Origin: Zizania palustris
Lineage: Eukaryota > Streptophyta > Magnoliopsida > Poales > Poaceae
Direction of reading: 5' to 3'
Length of the DNA stretch: 64,000 bases
Assembly: GCA_019279435.1 (NCBI GenBank)
Contig: JAAALK010000086.1
Location: 20,133,913-20,197,912, forward strand
Position 1 is the first letter of the stretch. Each line of letters begins with the position of its first letter. The position numbers and the translations under genes are program-made. The notes under the pieces were generated by a model that saw nothing but the letters and a program-made list of their open reading frames with translations, searched no databases and had not been told where the DNA came from. Shown here piece by piece: positions 1-11,220 of this stretch.

Positions 1-490
1 AGGTTTGAATTAGAATCTTTTCTTTGCAGGAAGCATCACATGTAATTCAGTTTCCACCATGCATAAAGCTTATGTTTTTAAAACAAGTAGTATGATACCC
101 TTCTTAGAAAGCACAAAAGTCCAGATCTTGTGGAGAATTGCTATACATCATTGGATTCAGATAAAAACAATGCAATTTTCAGTAACCATAGTTGGTATAC
201 TATGGAATTCAAAGCAGAAGAACAACTCTTATCATGCCGTACCGCCTCCCTCACACATCCCACACCACCATGCCTCATCTGAAATATGCGATTCCACAAA
301 AGACACAAATATTATTGTCTCTGTAAATTTTATTTTTGGGTTTTATATGGCCAACAAATGGTGCCCTAGAAAGAGAAGACAATCAAAAACCCTATGAACT
401 AATGGAAAAATTTTCTAATGCACGTGTTTTGGATGAAAAAAATTCTAATAACAATATGGTGTATGCATCCATTTATTTTTTGTTAATAGC
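1..490. other. 3' flank of the acyltransferase gene, no gene seen
   Basis: This AT-rich stretch lies downstream of the minus-strand acyltransferase stop codon. The short open frames in it have no recognisable domain and no codon bias. Part of it is probably the 3' UTR of the neighbouring gene, but I could not fix a poly(A) site. Confidence 0.5.
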
Positions 491-1988
491 CTATATCTTC
501 GACAATACGGCTGGCTCCACGGCACGGGAAGCGGCCGCCGCCGCGAGCCCCGCCCGCACGCCCGCCTCAAACCTCTCCATGGCGCGTGGCGGCAGGCCCA
601 TCGGCACGACGATCCCGCCGCCGCTGGCGGGCAGGTGGAATGTGGCAAGCGTCGTGGTGGCCGGCCCGCCGAACACCGGCCGGCCCCACCCGAGGTCCAC
701 CTCATGCAGAGCCGACTTCGTCAGGTCGGTCACCACGTACGTCCGCGCCGTCGTGAACCGCGGCCGCCCGCGCAGCACCACCGTGTCGGCCACCGACTGC
801 GTGTAGCCATCGGCCGCGGTGCGCACCAGCGCGGCCGCGATCAGCTCCACCGCGCGGGAAAGCGGGCCCGAGCAGAGCTCGCCGGCCGTCGTTCGCGCCA
901 CGCCGAACGTGAGCGCGTTCCCGTAGAATCCATCGGGAAGCGGCCGGTCGCCGCGCCGACCACGTCCGTTGACAACGAACATGAACCGCACCTCTTCGCC
1001 GGGCCCGTAACCGAGCGCGGCGGTCCGGCAGCGCCACGTGAATGCGGAGATGAGCAGGAACCGTGAGCAACGGTGCTTCATGAACGCCGGGAGCTGCTCC
1101 CTCAGCACGGCGATGTCATCGCGGCCGAAGAGGAAAGCTCCGTGCACGAGCTTTTCGCCTGGACGGAGCTTGTCGTTGGCCTCGTCGGAGGCGGGTTCGT
1201 ATTCGGGGTGGTGGCACGTAGGACGAGGCGGGTCGCGCGCGTCCAGGAGATCCCTCGCCCATACCGGCCGAACTCTGGGCGCCGCCATGCCGCTAGCGAG
1301 CTCGCCGACGGCTTGCAAGAACTGCGTCACCCCGACCGCGTCGACGAGGTTGTGGCAGATCTGGCTGCCGAACACGAAGCCGCCGCACTTCAGCCTCGTC
1401 ACCTTCATGGCATCATGCATGTGCACGTCACGTAAAAACCATGCAAAAAAAATTCCGCCATGTATTGTGCACGGAAAGGCCGGGTCCAAAAGTTGCAAAA
1501 TTTATTCTATATGTAGGCCGTACCTGCACGTAGAGTAGTGGTCTGTTGGTGACGACGGCGGAGTTGCTCTCCGGCAGGCACAGGAGCTCGCCGGTGCAAG
1601 GGATCGGCGGACACAGCGTGTCCCCAAACTCCTCCAACGCGACGTCGGCGTCGGCCTCGACGAACGAGCCCCCCTCGCCGGTGCAGTCCACCACGAGCTT
1701 CCCACAGGGCAGCTCTCTGAGCCGCCCGGCGAGGGGGTAGTAGTGCACGAGGGCCGCAGCCAGCGCGTCGCGGATGACCCTGGCAGGGTCCTCCTCGCCG
1801 TCCCGCGACGTCGCTCGACCACCGCCGGCCCGGTAGAAGAAGATAACGGACCGGTAGAACCGGAAGCAGTCCTGGTCGTCTATGTCGGAGAGCCGCTTTA
1901 GCCCGCGCGGCGTCGCCTCGGCCGGCGCCACTAGCTCGGGGTCACCACGGCGCGCCGTGAAAGCCAGGGAAGAAGCCGCCGCGGCCAT
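491..1988 (-). CDS. BAHD acyltransferase, benzyl alcohol O-benzoyltransferase-like
   Basis: Two exons, 1988-1524 and 1402-491, separated by a 121-bp GT-AG intron, give 458 residues, normal for the family. The start is the ATG at 1988, because the protein then opens with the family's usual SLAFTARRGDPELVAPA segment; the open frame extends upstream only to a GTG. The intron falls between LLYVQ and VTRLKCGG. The catalytic HXXXD motif is HNLVD (H172, D176) and the structural DFGWG motif is DLGWG (391-395). BAHD enzymes are cytosolic and move an acyl group from acyl-CoA to an alcohol or amine. The N-terminus and the VTRLKCGGFVFG segment point to the HSR201/benzyl alcohol O-benzoyltransferase clade, whose members make benzoyl or related esters. 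The exact acyl donor and acceptor cannot be read from sequence. All motifs are present, so the gene looks functional. Confidence 0.94.
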
Positions 1989-2084
1989 TGTCGGAGTGAT
2001 GCGCTCGCCGACGACGTACACTCCAGACAGTACTGGAAATGGCACGTTTAATTTGGTCGTTGCATCACGTATGCATTGAGCAGC

Positions 2085-2093
2085 TTATATATA
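2085..2093 (-). promoter_or_regulatory. TATA box of the acyltransferase gene
   Basis: On the minus strand this reads TATATATAA. It lies about 100 bp upstream of the ATG at 1988, which would leave a 5' UTR of roughly 65-70 nt. The assignment rests on position and motif only. Confidence 0.55.
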
Positions 2094-2519
2094 CCGTGAA
2101 TAATTCACAATTTCTTTGACCTGATCAATGCAACCAATCTAGAATTCATGATAGACTGGTCGTTGCATGCATCATGGGGATGACGAAAATTAAAGGCCGT
2201 TTTTTTACTCGATCCGAACTGTACACGTTGTTCAAAGTTCAAACGTACGTCCTTTAAATTTGTTTTTTGTTGAGATCGATGTTCTTTTTACTCGATCCGA
2301 CTGTACATGTTTATTTTATCGATGGTATCACATATCGATGACTAGAAAAAAAAAACTAAATCAACATGTCTGAAGGTTCCATGAAACACACTTTTTCACT
2401 TGTTGATCGATGACTAATGCGGTAATGCTGAATAGAGAATTAATGCGCCGCTTCTGTTCACTGAATTATGGTGATTATTTTGAAGATACTCTTATATTCA
2501 ATTTTTTTCCCGATATAAT

Positions 2520-2815
2520 ATTTTTTAAAAATAAAATTTCAAATATGTATGGCGATTTTGAATAATTGCAAAAATGAGTATCGATCGGTACTTGAAGTGC
2601 CGACTAGTGCCACGTCAGCTCCAACCGGATGCTGCCCCACTATCAGATTCTATCACGTCAGCTCCAGTCGGCACTTGAAGTGCTGACTGAAGCTGACGTG
2701 ATATCCAGTCGGCGCTTCAGGTGCCAACTGGTACCTACTTATGTAATTTTTCAACATCACAACACATGTTTAAATTTTTCTTTTAAAAAAATATTATTTT
2801 TTTTAAAAAAACTTA
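2520..2815. repeat. Foldback element, copy 1 of a three-copy family
   Basis: AT-rich arms at about 2526-2575 and 2740-2790 are imperfect inverted repeats of each other. The centre repeats the motif CTTGAAGTGCCGACT in both orientations, mixed with CACGTCAGCTCCA. The same arm-core-arm design recurs at 59763-60045 and 60706-61022. There is no coding capacity. Exact ends and target duplications are unclear, so the superfamily is not assigned. Confidence 0.6.
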
Positions 2816-3543
2816 TATTCGTCATTTGGAGACTCCGTGTTACCGTGCACATGCATGCGTCAAGAAGGCGAGAGCTGACTCCAGAGTGTCCATGATCCAC
2901 GGTCCAACCCTTTTTCCACAATGGCGTTCTGGGGTGATCCATATCATATTGCAATGTGCATTCTTATATATAGTATATATCTTACCCCTAAGTACTAAGT
3001 GATTTTCTCTATAGTAGCAGTTTGATATAACTTGTAATTTTAACAATTTTTTTCATTTAGAGTGCGCTAGAAAATGAAAAAAAACCGATGTTTCGACACT
3101 TAACGAAATTTGTTTCGTCACGTTGTTAAAAATATTTCAAACAAATACAACATTCATCAATATTGATTGTAACACCAAGAAAAAAAACATACCCTTGTTG
3201 TTATGTTTCATTAGTTGAAACTCAATGTTACATACACTGAGTTAAAATCTTCAACTTAGATTTGATCGTTTTTCATTTTATTTATTTTATTAAAATATTT
3301 CTATCAAGTGATAAAAAATATTCACTGGGTGTTGAACTGCCCAATTTTAAAAAAATAGGTTATGAGGATCTAGTTTCCCGTAAGTTACTCTCAAAGCCGT
3401 CAACATTACTTATGGTGTGTTTGATTGATATAGATTCTAATAAAACTGACGAAAAAACTAAAAAAAGTTGTGAAAATTAATGTGGGAGAAGCTTTCTAAA
3501 GTTTCAATATCATAGTGAGTAACTTTTGTGAAGTTTAGACTAA
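2816..3543. other. AT-rich spacer, no gene seen
   Basis: This region has short A and T runs and scattered small open frames, none with a recognisable protein or convincing splice sites. Confidence 0.4.
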
Positions 3544-3755
3544 GGTAGTGTTTGGTTTGGTGTGCGATAAGGAATGGAATAAGATGGTTTAGAACCATCT
3601 CGTTCGTCAAAAAAATCAGTACCACGCGGTTCAACATTTATAAGAAATATTATGTTTCTGGAGATCGTTCGGTTCCACCTCATCCCTCAAACCAAACAGC
3701 ATATCCAGAAACCATTCCATTCCGTTCCTCCTCATACAGGGAACCAAACACTACC
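3544..3755. mobile_element. Tourist/PIF-Harbinger-like MITE
   Basis: This 212-bp element starts GGTAGTGTTTGGTT and ends AACCAAACACTACC, a perfect terminal inverted repeat of 14 bp. It is flanked by the direct repeat TAA (3541-3543 and 3756-3758). A TWA target duplication and a GTTTGGT-type end are the marks of Tourist-like MITEs mobilised by PIF/Harbinger transposases. It does not code for protein. Confidence 0.85.
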
Positions 3756-4302
3756 TAAAAAATGTAAAATTTAAGGTAGGAGTACCTTTCACCCTGTGGA
3801 AAAAATGCAGTTTTTTTATTAAAAAAACTACTTTATCCCAAACCTAAATCCGTTTAGTTCAATTTTTAGCTTTCTAACCAAAAAATTATTTAGAAAAAAG
3901 AACCAAACATAACTTTAATAAGTTTGTGATGATATCGGTTAAACTAAATACACTTATATACGTTTCTAATGGCGTCAATTAGTCAGTCATCACCAACCCA
4001 ATTTTTTTTCCTGAAATTCACCAACCCATCTTCCAAAAGAGATCACATGCTAATCAAATCAAGTAGGCCGCACATCTGACCAAATGCGACCGTCTCGGCC
4101 GCCGGCGGTCTAAGCTGGTTGAGCACTTGAGCATTTATTAGTTTACAAACTCATGTCTCGATCTTTTTGAAACGCTATAGAACTGGTATACTAGAAGGAA
4201 CTGCTCGCGATGCGCGGCTTAGGACATGTACAACCCTATTTAATAGATGGTTTTTTGAGAGATCTTTAGAGGGTTAACTGAAAAAATATAAGAGATTCTC
4301 CG
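3756..4302. other. Spacer before the Gypsy element, no gene seen
   Basis: AT-rich DNA with no supported gene. The last five bases before the element (4303-4307, TACGC) are its target-site duplication. Confidence 0.4.
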
Positions 4303-4307
4303 TACGC
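4303..4307. repeat. Target-site duplication TACGC, left copy
   Basis: Five bases TACGC directly before the TG of the left LTR, matched exactly by 16225-16229 after the right LTR. Confidence 0.95.
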
Positions 4308-4911
4308 TGTTGGAGCGACGGATCGGACCAACAGGTTTAGTGGAAAATAAGAGTGGTGTATTCGATGTTCCTTGAACTTGTCGTTACAACTACAGTTGAG
4401 GGGCATTTATAGGGTGCCCTACCCGACGGGCCGAGCGCTTCTAGACCACCAACTGCCAAGTGGCCAGGCCTCGGTCGGTAGTACAGACAAAACGAACTAT
4501 ACACAGTACAGACAAGAAGATTCGGCTCTGACACCGTATCAGCCGTATCGCGATCTCCTGCACCGCCCGACACGGCCCAGAGGATCGCGATCCTGTCCCC
4601 CAGTACACTTATTCTTCCTTCTTTCGCCAACGTTCCTTCCGGCTTCACTGCTGCGGGCCAGGGGATGGCCCCCGGCAGTCTCCTCCCGGAGGGCGGCCTC
4701 CGACATCCTTCTCCCGGAGGGCGGGCTCCGGCATTCTTCTCTCGGAGGGCGGCCTCCGGCATTCTTCTCCCGGAGGGCGGTCTCCGGGGGGTCTCGGAGC
4801 CTCCGGGAGCCTCTGGCTTCTATCCTCGCAGATCCCGGTCCTTTCGGCGTCGGGCATCGGGCCCCCTAGTTGGGGGTCCCGCTTTGGCTGTCGGGATTAT
4901 CTCCCCCAACA
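4308..4911 (-). repeat. 3' LTR of the Gypsy element (left end)
   Basis: This LTR is 604 bp, starts TGTTGGAGCG and ends CCCCCAACA. Because the element is on the minus strand, this is its downstream LTR. It contains a short tandem array of a 28-bp unit (CTCCCGGAGGGCGGCCTCCG and following bases, about 4675-4800) and has one unit fewer than the other LTR. Confidence 0.95.
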
Positions 4912-4937
4912 GTAGCCCCTCGCTTCTTTCTTCTCGG
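4912..4937 (-). promoter_or_regulatory. Polypurine tract for plus-strand priming
   Basis: On the minus strand, the bases just upstream of the 3' LTR are purine-rich (GAGAAGAAAGAAGCGAGGGG followed by CTAC). This is the expected position and composition of the second-strand primer site. Confidence 0.65.
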
Positions 4938-5370
4938 AAGCCCTGCATCAAGAGAGGATGGAAGCACACATGATAATCCCGGGGATTCCTATGAAGAACT
5001 CAACTTACATTGGGATTCTAGCTCGCGGGGTGAGCCCTCTTCAACCGACGCGGGAGAGCTTCGGAACGGGCAGGCGCAGCCAGACCGGGAGGCGGAGGTC
5101 CGCTTCGAATTTCCCTTCCCGAAGGGTTGGGAGAAGCTTGACCAGCTCCCCAGATGCTTACGCGCCTTTGACCACAGGGCTCCAGCCCCGAGGAGGCGGC
5201 CCAATGACACCCAAGGCAGTTAATGCCGCGCGCGTGCACACGACGTTGGGGGGGCGAACCGTCGGCAGGCCGCTGCACCTCGAGGCGCCGGTCAGACATT
5301 AAATGTAGGCGCCACGCAACCGCCGCGTTCACACACGGAACAAGTGGAAGAGGAACCGACGGCTCCGTAC
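4938..5370. other. Element spacer between 3' LTR and antisense gene
   Basis: GC-rich non-coding DNA of the retrotransposon. Open frames here run in several phases on both strands, as expected from base composition, and have no domain. Confidence 0.45.
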
Positions 5371-5378
5371 TTAAATAC
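5371..5378 (+). promoter_or_regulatory. TATA-like box for the antisense gene
   Basis: The motif TTAAATAC lies in GC-rich DNA about 115 bp upstream of the ATG at 5493. It is the only good TATA candidate there. It suggests the antisense gene has its own promoter inside the element. Confidence 0.5.
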
Positions 5379-5492
5379 CATCCGCTGCGCGCCTGGTTCC
5401 TCCTTCCTTACTTCATCGCGCACGCCCTAGCCACACCAGACCGCACCCACTTTGCCCCTTGAGCGCTAGTCCTCTTCTCATCTCCTTGCGCG

Positions 5493-8400
5493 ATGGTGAG
5501 GGGCGACGTCCCGGCAATGGCGATGGACCCGCGCTTTCTGCAGCGCCAGATGGCAGCTGCGGCGGCGGCGGCCACAGGCCCATCAGAGGCACGCAGCTCG
5601 CGCGAGATCCGTCCTTCCTCGGAGCGGTTCCGGGAGCAGACCCTGGAGCTCGGCCCATCTACGTGCACAGAGGCGTCGATCGAGCAAGCGACTAGGGGCC
5701 GCCTTGGTCCCGAGACGCTGGCGAGGAGACCGGGTCAGGAGGCGGCCCCGCAGCCGCGAGAGGGCGAGGTCGTCGTCTTCGAGGCTTTCTTCGAGGCGGG
5801 GCTAGGGTTTCCCGCCTCGGAGCTCCTCGCCGGGGTGCTGGACGCGTTTCTCGTGGAGCTCCCGCAGCTATCTCCCAACGCCGTGGCCCGCCTCGCCATC
5901 TTCGAGTGGGCCATGCACGTCGAGGGCTGTGAAGGAAGGGTGGAGGTCTTCGCGAAGATGCACGAGGCCCTCTGCCAGCCAAAGAAGAAAGGAGGTCAAA
6001 TACTAGCCTTCGGAAGCATTAATTTCCAGCTCCGGAGGAAGTACGCGGACTACTTCCCGGCGAAGGCCATCAACGAGAGGTGGTACTCCAAATGGGTGAA
6101 CCGGTGGTTCTACGTCCACGTGGGGCTTAGCTCCGGACTCGCTGGGATTCCGCGCCACATCTGGTTCTGGAAGGAGGCGCGCGTTGAAGTTGACTCCGGC
6201 TCGATCTCCGCGAGGATCAAGCTTCTTCAGATCGTTGCTCGCCGAATGAGCATGCGCGACTTAGCGGAGGAGTTCGTGGCTCTCGAAATCCCTCCGCTGA
6301 AGGAGGAATGGCCGGCATCGCTCCGGAGCAGCCGGGATGAATCGATGCCAGCGGAGCTCTCCCGCCAACTCGGTAAGCGTTCGCGCTTGTTTACTTTGAC
6401 TCCGCTTTCTGCTCGGAGGGCATCCTGATTCTGATCTTTGGACTGCAGGGTCGCTTGTGGCCCGGACCCCCGAAGAGGTGGCCCGCGTGACGGAGGGGAT
6501 CCTTGGAGCCCCTACCCAAGCCGAACGCACCCGACGGTTGGAACTGGTGGGTTCCTGGGAGCGCTCCAACCGAGTGTGGGGCGCTCTTGAGCTCTCGCCT
6601 CCGCCTCTTCCGGAGGGTGAGGCCCTTCGGGACGTCTCGAAGAGGAAGGTGGGTGATCCCGACGGTGGCCTCTCGCCCAGGCGCCCCCCAAGAAGAAGAA
6701 GATAGTGAAGGGGCCCAAGCAGCTTTCCCCGGAACCAACCTCTGCCTCCCGCTCCGAAGGAGGAGGATCTAGCGACGGGGCTCAATCGGAGTCGGGAGAT
6801 CCTCCGGCAATTCCGGACCCGATTCCGCCCGTCCGCTCGGGCACCGAGAGGACCGAGGGTGCTCCCCCTCGCTCGAGCCTCGTGGACCCTGCGCCGGGGG
6901 CCAGGCGGGGGGTCCTTGCCTTCCGGACAACGCCGCCCCCAGAGACTTCTCCCTCGCACCAACCGACTTCGGAGGGGGGCTCCGTTGGCTCCCATGGGAG
7001 CAGGGCGACAGACAGCCTGGATCGCGGTGGGCTGGCCGACCCGCTCGGCGCTGTTGAAGGGCGCGAGGCCATGGAAGCCGAGCTCGCCGCAGTGGCGGTA
7101 GGTTCCCCCATGAACTCCATCGACGACCTCTTCTTCCGCCCGAGCCCGTCTGGCCCTACTCCGCCTTCGGAGGATCTTGGTGATGGCACGGATGAAGGTA
7201 AGATAGCTTACCCGTCTTTCTTTAAACCCTGGGATTCCTTCGAACTTCAACCTCGTTCATCTACGCAGGCACATCCACCCTGGTCGCCGAGCCAATCGTT
7301 TTGCCTCGGGACGACGCCGCAGACGCGAGGCCCGCAACCCCTATCAACGCGACGGGGGCTTTGGAGCAGCGAGCCGGTGCGGGGGCGGGGGCCTCTAAAG
7401 GGGCTTCTCCGGATGCGGCCGAGGGCGCGAGGGGTTCACCTCGGGCCCCTTCCTCCAACCGAGGCGCGCGCGCTACGGTGCCCCTCTTGCGCCCCTTCCT
7501 GGCGAACAGCGAGGACTTCGCGTCCAGGGTGGCCCCGGTCCACAACTATTACCTGCGGCTCCGCGAAGCCCCGGTGGTGGAGGAGCTGGGGATGTCCGAC
7601 GGCCTAGACCTCGGCCAGGCCATCGAGACCGCAGTGGGCCAGGTACGTCCTTGGAGTGCCTTCAACGAGCCCCTAGCCCTTCTCTTGCTAACCTTCCCCG
7701 CGCGCAGGTGGTTGCCTTGGCGCAGGGTCAGATGATCGCCCTTCTCTCCGAACGCCAACGCCACGAGGCGAAGATCGCGGGGTTCGCGGCCCGAGCGGAT
7801 GCCGCAGAGGGGCTGGCTCGGGAGCGGGCGGCGGAAGTCGAAGCCCTCCGTCTCCAAGCGGCGAGGGCCGAAGCACTTGAGGCCCAAGTGGTGGAGATGG
7901 GCTCCCTCAAGGCCCGCGTTGCGGAGTTGGAAGGGCTCCGGGCTCGGGCCGCGCGGGCCGATGAGCTGGAGGCGGAAGTTGTCGCCCTCCGGGTCCGGGC
8001 TGCCGAAGCGGAGGCGCTTCGATCTCGGGCTGCGGAAGCAGGGCGACTCGAAGATGAGGTTTCCTCTCTCCGAGCTCAAGTCTCAGAGGCAGGCAGGCTT
8101 CGGGAGGAGGCGGCGGCCAGCGCGGAGTCCCTCAGGGTACGAGTGGCCCAGATGGAGTGGGCTGAGGCGGACCTCACCAACCGGAACGGGGAGATGACCG
8201 AGGCACTTGCTGAGGCAGGGAAGACAGTGGCCGATACCGCGGTGTCTCTCCGGAAGGTGCTGGCGCGCTACGGCACCGGGTGCGGCGCGTTCGACATCGC
8301 CCGAGAGTCTTTGCTTCGCCGGGTGAAGTTCATTCAGTCCGCCGTCCGGCAGATACACGTGACCGTAACGTAGTACGGCGATGTGTCTGCTCGGGTGGCC

Positions 8401-8664
8401 GCTTACGGAATCCTCCGACATCTCGAGGTGTCCGGCCTTCCCCTTCCATCGCCTTCGAGCCCGCACCCGGTCGTCTTCATGGGAGATCACCTTCGAACGC
8501 CGAGCGTCGCGCTGAATCAATCTTGGCGAGCGCTCAAGGCGGTCTGGGAGACCGAGGGTCCCGAGGCGATCAAAGCTTGGCTGGAGGAGGCGCTCCGCGG
8601 CCGCGGTCCTTCGGATCCTTCGAAGTCTTCGGCCTCGGCTCGCCGGCCGGACCCGAAGGTGTAA
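5493..8664 (+). pseudogene. Antisense extra gene (aORF) of the Tat element, Transposase_28 family
   Basis: Four exons on the strand opposite gag-pol: 5493-6372, 6449-7197, 7269-7642 and 7708-8664, each with GT-AG borders and consistent phase. Exon 1 holds a domain (about residues 90-260) with FEAFFEAGLGFP and NRWFYVHV segments, typical of the plant family labelled putative gypsy type transposon (Transposase_28). Exon 2 is Ser/Pro-rich and low in complexity. Exon 4 is a long Ala/Glu/Arg/Leu-rich coiled coil (about 7735-8230). Two lesions are visible: a one-base loss in the C-run at 6684-6689 shifts the frame in exon 2, and TAG at 8371-8373 interrupts exon 4, with an open frame continuing to 8664. 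An AATAAA follows at 8724-8729. The biochemical role of these proteins is not established. Confidence 0.8.
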
Positions 8665-8723
8665 CCTCTTTGCGACCTTCCCCTGCGTTAACCTGTAATA
8701 GCTTAGGAACTTAATCACATATT

Positions 8724-8729
8724 AATAAA
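8724..8729 (+). terminator. Poly(A) signal of the antisense gene
   Basis: AATAAA lies 60 bp after the last stop codon of the antisense gene, on the same strand. Confidence 0.5.
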
Positions 8730-8753
8730 GAGTACATCCTGGGGGTTATCTAG

Positions 8754-9044
8754 GGTGTCCGCGATTGCGAACGCGATATCGAAGTGCTTGATTTTGACGA
8801 CGCTCTTCGACATCAATGGGCCATCTTCGAGGTCCTGAAGGCGAACCAGCCTGCACGCTTCGTCCTCCCCTGTAGCGGCGATGGGCGCGTGGATCCTGAC
8901 ATCCTTCGGGGAGTTCTGGGCTTCATCAAGGAAGAAGAAACAGGGTCCCGCTCTTTGTCCTCATCTCCGGAGCCGGTGGATTGGTCCGACACGGAGGCCA
9001 GCTTAGACGAAGCGCCTTTCGGGGGGGACAACCTACGCAGCTAG
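8754..9044 (+). other. Second antisense open frame in the element, function unknown
   Basis: An open frame of about 95 codons encodes an acidic peptide (VLDFDDALRHQWAIFEVL near its start, SSSPEPVDWSDTEAS near its end). It has no ATG near its beginning and is preceded by TATCTAG, which could be a splice acceptor, so it may be a further exon. It lies past the AATAAA of the main antisense gene. I do not recognise a domain. Confidence 0.35.
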
Positions 9045-9444
9045 GCTCAGCTTCAGGAGGACCAGAGGTCCTTTCGCGCTCGGAAGAAGGAGGAGGAGCG
9101 GAAGAAAAAGAAGGAGAGGTCCGCGCGAAGCGTGTCTGGGCGTATGCCCGAAACGCGCTCCGGCGCCGGTGGCCCCTCCGGCCGAGGGGGCCTTCATTTC
9201 TTGCTTGGCTTGGATGAAAATTCCTCTTGATCTTTCTCTTCTGTCCTTTTGTAACGGACGTTGTACGCCCTCCCCTTTTCTAATATACGTGGTTGAAGCC
9301 TTCTTTTTGCTTGCTTCTCGCCTTCCTCCTCCTTCCTCCCCCTTTTTAGCGGGTAGCCGGCTTGCCGGGTGGGCGCTTAACCAGCTAGGAGGAAGGCGCT
9401 TAACCAGCTAGGAGGAAGGCGCTATGAATGTGTCTTGTCCGATG

Positions 9445-9899
9445 GGGCTCGGAACCCGAAAGCGAGGGGGCATCAAGCCGGGGCTCGGAACACGAATGCG
9501 AGGGTGCGTCGAACCAGAGTTCGGAACCCGAATGCGAGGGTGCGCCTAGCCGGGGGCTCGGAACCCGAATGCGAGGGTGCGTCGAACCGGAGTTCGGAAC
9601 CCGATGCGAGGGTGCGTCGAACCGGAGTTCGGAACCCGATGCGAGGGTGCGTCGAACCGGAGTTCGGAACCCGAATGCGAGGGTGCGTCGAACCGGAGTT
9701 CGGAACCCGATGCGAGGGTGCGTCGAACCGGAGTTCGGAACCCGAAGTGAGGGTGCGTCGAACCGGAGTTCGGAACCCGTAGTGAGGGTGCGTCGAACCG
9801 GAGTTCGGAACCCGATGCGAGGGTGCGTCGAACCGGAGTTCGGAACCCGATGCGAGGGTGCGTCGAACCGGAGTTCGGAACCCGAATGCGAGGATGCGC
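9445..9899. repeat. Tandem array, 35-37 bp unit, about 13 copies
   Basis: Units are built around CGAACCGGAGTTCGGAACCC and GCGAGGGTGCGT. The array sits between the 3' end of the antisense gene and the 3' end of integrase, which face each other. Several frames stay open through the array because the unit lacks stop codons. This is not evidence of a protein. Confidence 0.9.
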
Positions 9900-10011
9900 G
9901 AACCCCTGGGGTCGTGGCTTGGTAGACGAAACCGTGTGTCTTGCCATTTATTACACAATTTTGATACAAAAAACAGGCGCTATCGGCCGCTGGTGGAATG
10001 CATCTAAGGGA

Positions 10012-11220
10012 TTACGGAAAGTAACGCTTCAGGTGTTCTGCGTGCCAAGTATGCTTCAGTTCCTCGCCTTCCAAAGTAGCGAGCCGGTAGGAACCTGGGC
10101 GGCCGGATTTTGTAACGATGTAAGGTCCTTCCCATTTGTTGCCCAGTTTGGTGGGAGCGACCACCGCTCGAAGGACGAGATGCCCTAGCTGGAACTCATT
10201 ATGCTTGACTTTGGGATCGTACCATGCCTTGGTTTCCTTTTGATACTGGGAGAGGTTGGCGACAGCCCTAAGCCGCGTTTCCTCGGCCAGGTCGAGGGAG
10301 ACGGTGCGCTCGTCGTCGGCGTCAGGTGTTGTGACGCGCAACGAACCGGCTCGGAGCTCCGTCGGGGTCATTGCTTCGTCGCCGAACAGCAAGCGAAATG
10401 GGGTAAAACCGGTAGCGCGGGAGGTGGTGGTCCGGATAGACCACAAGATCTTCGGCAACTCATCGGGCCATGATCCCTTGGCCAAGTCAACGATGCGCTT
10501 GTTGAGTCCGGAGAGGATGTGGCCGTTAGCTCGCTCCACAGCTCCGTTAGACTGGGGATGTCGGACTGCAGTGAAGCAGAGCTGGACCCCCAACTCGTTG
10601 CAGAATTCCCGGAAAGCTCCAGCGTCGAACTGCGTTCCGTTATCCAACGTGAGCTGCCTGGGTACCCCGAAACGACATATGATATTCTGCCAAAAAAACT
10701 TCTGGACGCTTCGGGATGTGATGGAAGTCAGTGGCTCGGCCTCGACCCACTTGGAGAAGTACTCGACGACGACGACGGCGAAGCGTAGGTTTCCTTTCGC
10801 TCGGGGAAATGGCCCAATGAGATCCATGCCCCACCGAGCCAACGGCCATACTGGAGGGATGGGTAGCAAACTGACCGGAGGTCTGTGACTGCGCCGCCCC
10901 ATCCACTGACAGCCTTGGCAGGTGCGGACGAGCTCTTCGGCGTCGGCGATGATAGTGGGCCAGTATACGCCCTGTCGGAGAGCCTTGCCGGCGAGGGCTC
11001 TTGGTGCCAAGTGGCTCCCGCACAACCCTTCGTGGATTTCCCGGAGCATGGCCACTCCGTCTGCGTGGGAGATGCAACGGAGCAGCGGGGAACATACCCC
11101 CGACTTGTAAAGGATGCCATTGATCAGTTGGAAGGACCTTGCCCGGAGCTGGAGGCGGACTTGGTCAGGGCTAGGGCGATCCTCCTCGCTGCCTGTGAGT
11201 GCGCGCAGGATGGGCTCCCG
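10012..11220 (-). pseudogene. pol: Integrase region of Gypsy pol
   Basis: The integrase frame is open from just after a TAG at 11221-11223 to the stop at 10012. It has the zinc-binding HHCC part (EIHEGLCGSH, then CQGC), the catalytic core with the first Asp in WGMDLIGPF, the second in LTLDNGTQF and the Glu in HPQSNGAVERANG, and a C-terminal segment ending HAEHLKRYF. All DDE residues are present, so the domain itself looks intact. It is separated from RNase H by that TAG and an upstream frameshift, so it would not be made as part of the polyprotein from this copy. Confidence 0.9.

Noticed and set aside
445..1538. Several long open frames on both strands over the acyltransferase exon 2
   Set aside because: They are overlapping frames of a GC-rich coding exon. 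Only the minus frame with HNLVD and DLGWG is real.
9445..9899. CRISPR-like look of the regularly spaced repeat
   Set aside because: It is a direct tandem repeat without distinct spacers, in a plant retrotransposon.
9400..9969. Open frames of 115-189 codons in several phases
   Set aside because: They run through the tandem array, whose unit has no stop codon. The peptides are repeats without any domain.
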